In this document: one piece after another, positions 30,980 through 32,371 of the stretch
How positions within the stretch are numbered: position 1 is the first letter of the stretch
How the letters are laid out: each line of letters opens with the position of its first letter
Assembly: GCA_018823795.1 (NCBI GenBank)
Contig: JAHJGZ010000152.1
Coordinates: 1 to 32,371, forward strand
Reading direction: 5' to 3'
Source: Candidatus Omnitrophota bacterium
GTDB lineage: Bacteria; Omnitrophota; Omnitrophia; JAHJGZ01
DNA length: 32,371 bases
Notes under the pieces: generated by a model
The model's database searches: none
The model's input: only the letters and a program-made list of their open reading frames with translations
Told to the model about the DNA's origin: nothing
Translations under genes and position numbers: made by a program

Positions 30980-31447
30980 ATGAGACTCAAGTTAACAAGA
31001 GAAGGTTATGTGAAATTACAGCAGGAAGTTCAATATCTTCGTACGAAAAAGCGAAAAGAGGTTATACAAGCCATTGCAAAAGCGCGTGAACTAGGCGACC
31101 TTCGAGAAAATGCGGAATATGAATGCGCAAAGCGTGAACAACAAATGCTGGAGAAAAGAATTGCCGAGCTTGAGGCGACACTGAGTAGTGTTACGATTCT
31201 CGAAGATGATCAGATTGATACTACAAAAGCATATTTGGGGACAACGGTTACGATCTATGATAGTATTAACAAAAAAGAACTTCGCTACGTCCTGGTGAAC
31301 AAAGAAGAGGCAAATTTAAGTGAAGGAAAAATTTCGATTGACTCTCCTGTTGGTAAAAATCTTTTGGGTAAAACCGTAGGGAGTGAAATCGAGATTACTA
31401 TTCCTGCAGGGACGTTGCGATACAAAATTTTAAACATTGGAAAATGA
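30980..31447 (+). CDS. greA: Transcription elongation factor GreA
   Basis: This 155-aa protein is a complete GreA/GreB family member. The N-terminal coiled coil (about 1-75) carries ARELGDLRENAEYECAKREQQ, with the acidic D and E at the tip that hold the catalytic Mg in backtracked RNA polymerase. The C-terminal FKBP-like domain (about 80-155) includes YVLVNKEEANLSEGKIS and SPVGKNLLGKTVG. AAGGAA lies upstream of the ATG. Three bp separate it from acpS. Confidence 0.95.
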   Translation: MRLKLTREGYVKLQQEVQYLRTKKRKEVIQAIAKARELGDLRENAEYECAKREQQMLEKRIAELEATLSSVTILEDDQIDTTKAYLGTTVTIYDSINKKELRYVLVNKEEANLSEGKISIDSPVGKNLLGKTVGSEIEITIPAGTLRYKILNIGK

Positions 31448-31450
31448 ACA

Positions 31451-31819
31451 ATGGCTATTACTACCGGTGTTGATATTGTCAATGTTAATCGGATAAAAAG
31501 AATTATTCAGAGCAAAAAGAAAACATTTCTGCAGCGTATTTTTTCTGAAAAGGAGATTGAATATTGCGAGAAGAAAGTCAATAAGTATCAACATTATGCC
31601 GCCCGTTTTGCTGCAAAAGAAGCTTTCTTGAAAGCACTCCCGCACGGTCCCGCGCTTCTCACCTATAAGGATATTGAGGTATATAGAGAACTGAGCGCTC
31701 CCTCGATTCGCATTCGTGATCAGAAACGAAAAGGTATAAAGCTTCCGAAGACAATCGCTCTCAGTATTTCTCATGAAAAAGAATTTGCGGTGGCAGTAGT
31801 TGTTTTGGAATATAGATAG
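31451..31819 (+). CDS. acpS: Holo-[acyl-carrier-protein] synthase
   Basis: This 122-aa protein has all AcpS signatures: TGVDIVNVNRI (5-15, metal-binding D8), RFAAKEAFLKAL (52-63, with catalytic E57) and the closing LSISHEKEFAVAVVV. It transfers the phosphopantetheine arm of CoA to acyl carrier protein. It is likely translated from the greA transcript. Length is typical. Confidence 0.95.
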   Translation: MAITTGVDIVNVNRIKRIIQSKKKTFLQRIFSEKEIEYCEKKVNKYQHYAARFAAKEAFLKALPHGPALLTYKDIEVYRELSAPSIRIRDQKRKGIKLPKTIALSISHEKEFAVAVVVLEYR

Positions 31820-31843
31820 AGTAATAATAAAAAAGAAATTATA

Positions 31844-32371
31844 ATGCTCGCCAAAAAAAAATTCCTTATTATTAATGCCGATGATTTTAATCTGACCGCT
31901 GGTATATCAAGGGCGATTTGTGCTGCTGTGGATACCGGTGTTGTGACCAGTACCAGTGTGTTTATAAATGAAAAAGCGACGCCGTATCTTAAGAAAGTGA
32001 AGGCGTATCATTCATTAGGGATAGGATTACATTTTAACATTACTTCAGGAAGCCCTCTCTCAAAGCCACAGGATGTAAAAACATTAGTGACCCGTAGGGG
32101 AACATTCTTAGCTAAAGAAAAAAATTGTTTTAATCAAACCGCTTCCGCTGATATTTTTAAAGAACTAAATTCCCAGTTTAAAAAGTTTTGTGCTTTTTTT
32201 GGGAGAATGCCAACACATATTGATTCTCATCATCATGTTCATTATAATAAAACGGTATATAATGTCATTATACAGCTAGCAAAACAGTATCGTATTCCTA
32301 TTCGAAGAAGATGTCGCGATGGAAAAGCTTGTAGAAGTGAAGGTGTTCTTACAACTGATTATATGTACGCA
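31844..32371 (+). CDS. ChbG/YdjC-family carbohydrate deacetylase (partial)
   Basis: The first 176 codons of a ChbG/YdjC-type protein run off the window edge. Visible motifs are INADDFN (metal-binding Asp at about 12-13), GLHFNIT (about 66-72) and HIDSHHHVH (about 126-134), the metal and catalytic histidine cluster of the family. These enzymes remove acetyl groups from chitooligosaccharides and related sugars; some act in lipid or hopanoid pathways. The start lies 24 bp after acpS with no clear ribosome-binding site. Confidence 0.9.
   Translation, partial: MLAKKKFLIINADDFNLTAGISRAICAAVDTGVVTSTSVFINEKATPYLKKVKAYHSLGIGLHFNITSGSPLSKPQDVKTLVTRRGTFLAKEKNCFNQTASADIFKELNSQFKKFCAFFGRMPTHIDSHHHVHYNKTVYNVIIQLAKQYRIPIRRRCRDGKACRSEGVLTTDYMYA

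Overview
The window looks like the chromosome of an uncultured, flagellated, probably Gram-negative bacterium carrying the right-hand part of a prophage or prophage-derived island. The chromosomal end holds FliM, GreA, AcpS, a bactofilin and an OmpR-type two-component system. These give no firm taxon. The HTH-tailed bactofilin and repeat-rich AT-leaning intergenes make me think of PVC or candidate-phylum lineages such as Omnitrophota, at low confidence.

Region 1 (1-8563) is a late tail module. It runs tape-measure C-terminus, DUF2460 protein, DUF2163/BR0599 protein, then one very large tail-tip protein, followed by two host-contact-like proteins (one with two LamG-type domains) and a series of small genes including holin-like membrane proteins. 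The order matches the g11-g12-g13-g14-g15 end of alphaproteobacterial gene transfer agents, but the peptidase (g14-like) and tip (g15-like) are fused.

Region 2 (8564-20474) is an accessory cargo region rich in candidate anti-phage functions. It carries a fused two-domain DNA methyltransferase convergent with a large putative restriction endonuclease, and a STAS/HATPase plus STAS-HTH pair behind a duplicated attenuator-like leader. A broken GIY-YIG-like gene, a DUF2188 protein and a small XRE regulator follow. Next comes a compact operon of two class III cyclases around a 3-TM protein (Pycsar-like), then a HEPN-type protein, a TIR-like protein with a 4-TM partner, and two PD-(D/E)XK-type nucleases. 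Base composition here is lower in GC than in the tail genes.

Region 3 (20475-24500) is the probable island edge. It has a second copy of the attenuator leader ahead of a winged-helix protein, an HTH gene that appears to lack a proper start beside a long inverted repeat, and a cluster of palindromic elements. Two 178-bp direct repeats exactly 1,800 bp apart flank an AAA/DUF4143 ATPase. The repeats look like transcribed structured RNAs ending in intrinsic terminators.

Region 4 (24500-32371) is chromosomal. It has an OmpR-family response regulator and a sensor kinase split by a -1 shift at an A7 tract, a secreted DUF5329-like protein, an isoprenylcysteine methyltransferase-like membrane protein, FliM, a bactofilin fused to an excisionase-type HTH, a membrane-anchored HTH protein, a coiled-coil membrane protein, GreA, AcpS and the start of a ChbG/YdjC deacetylase. 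No tRNA, rRNA, CRISPR array, integrase or transposase was seen.
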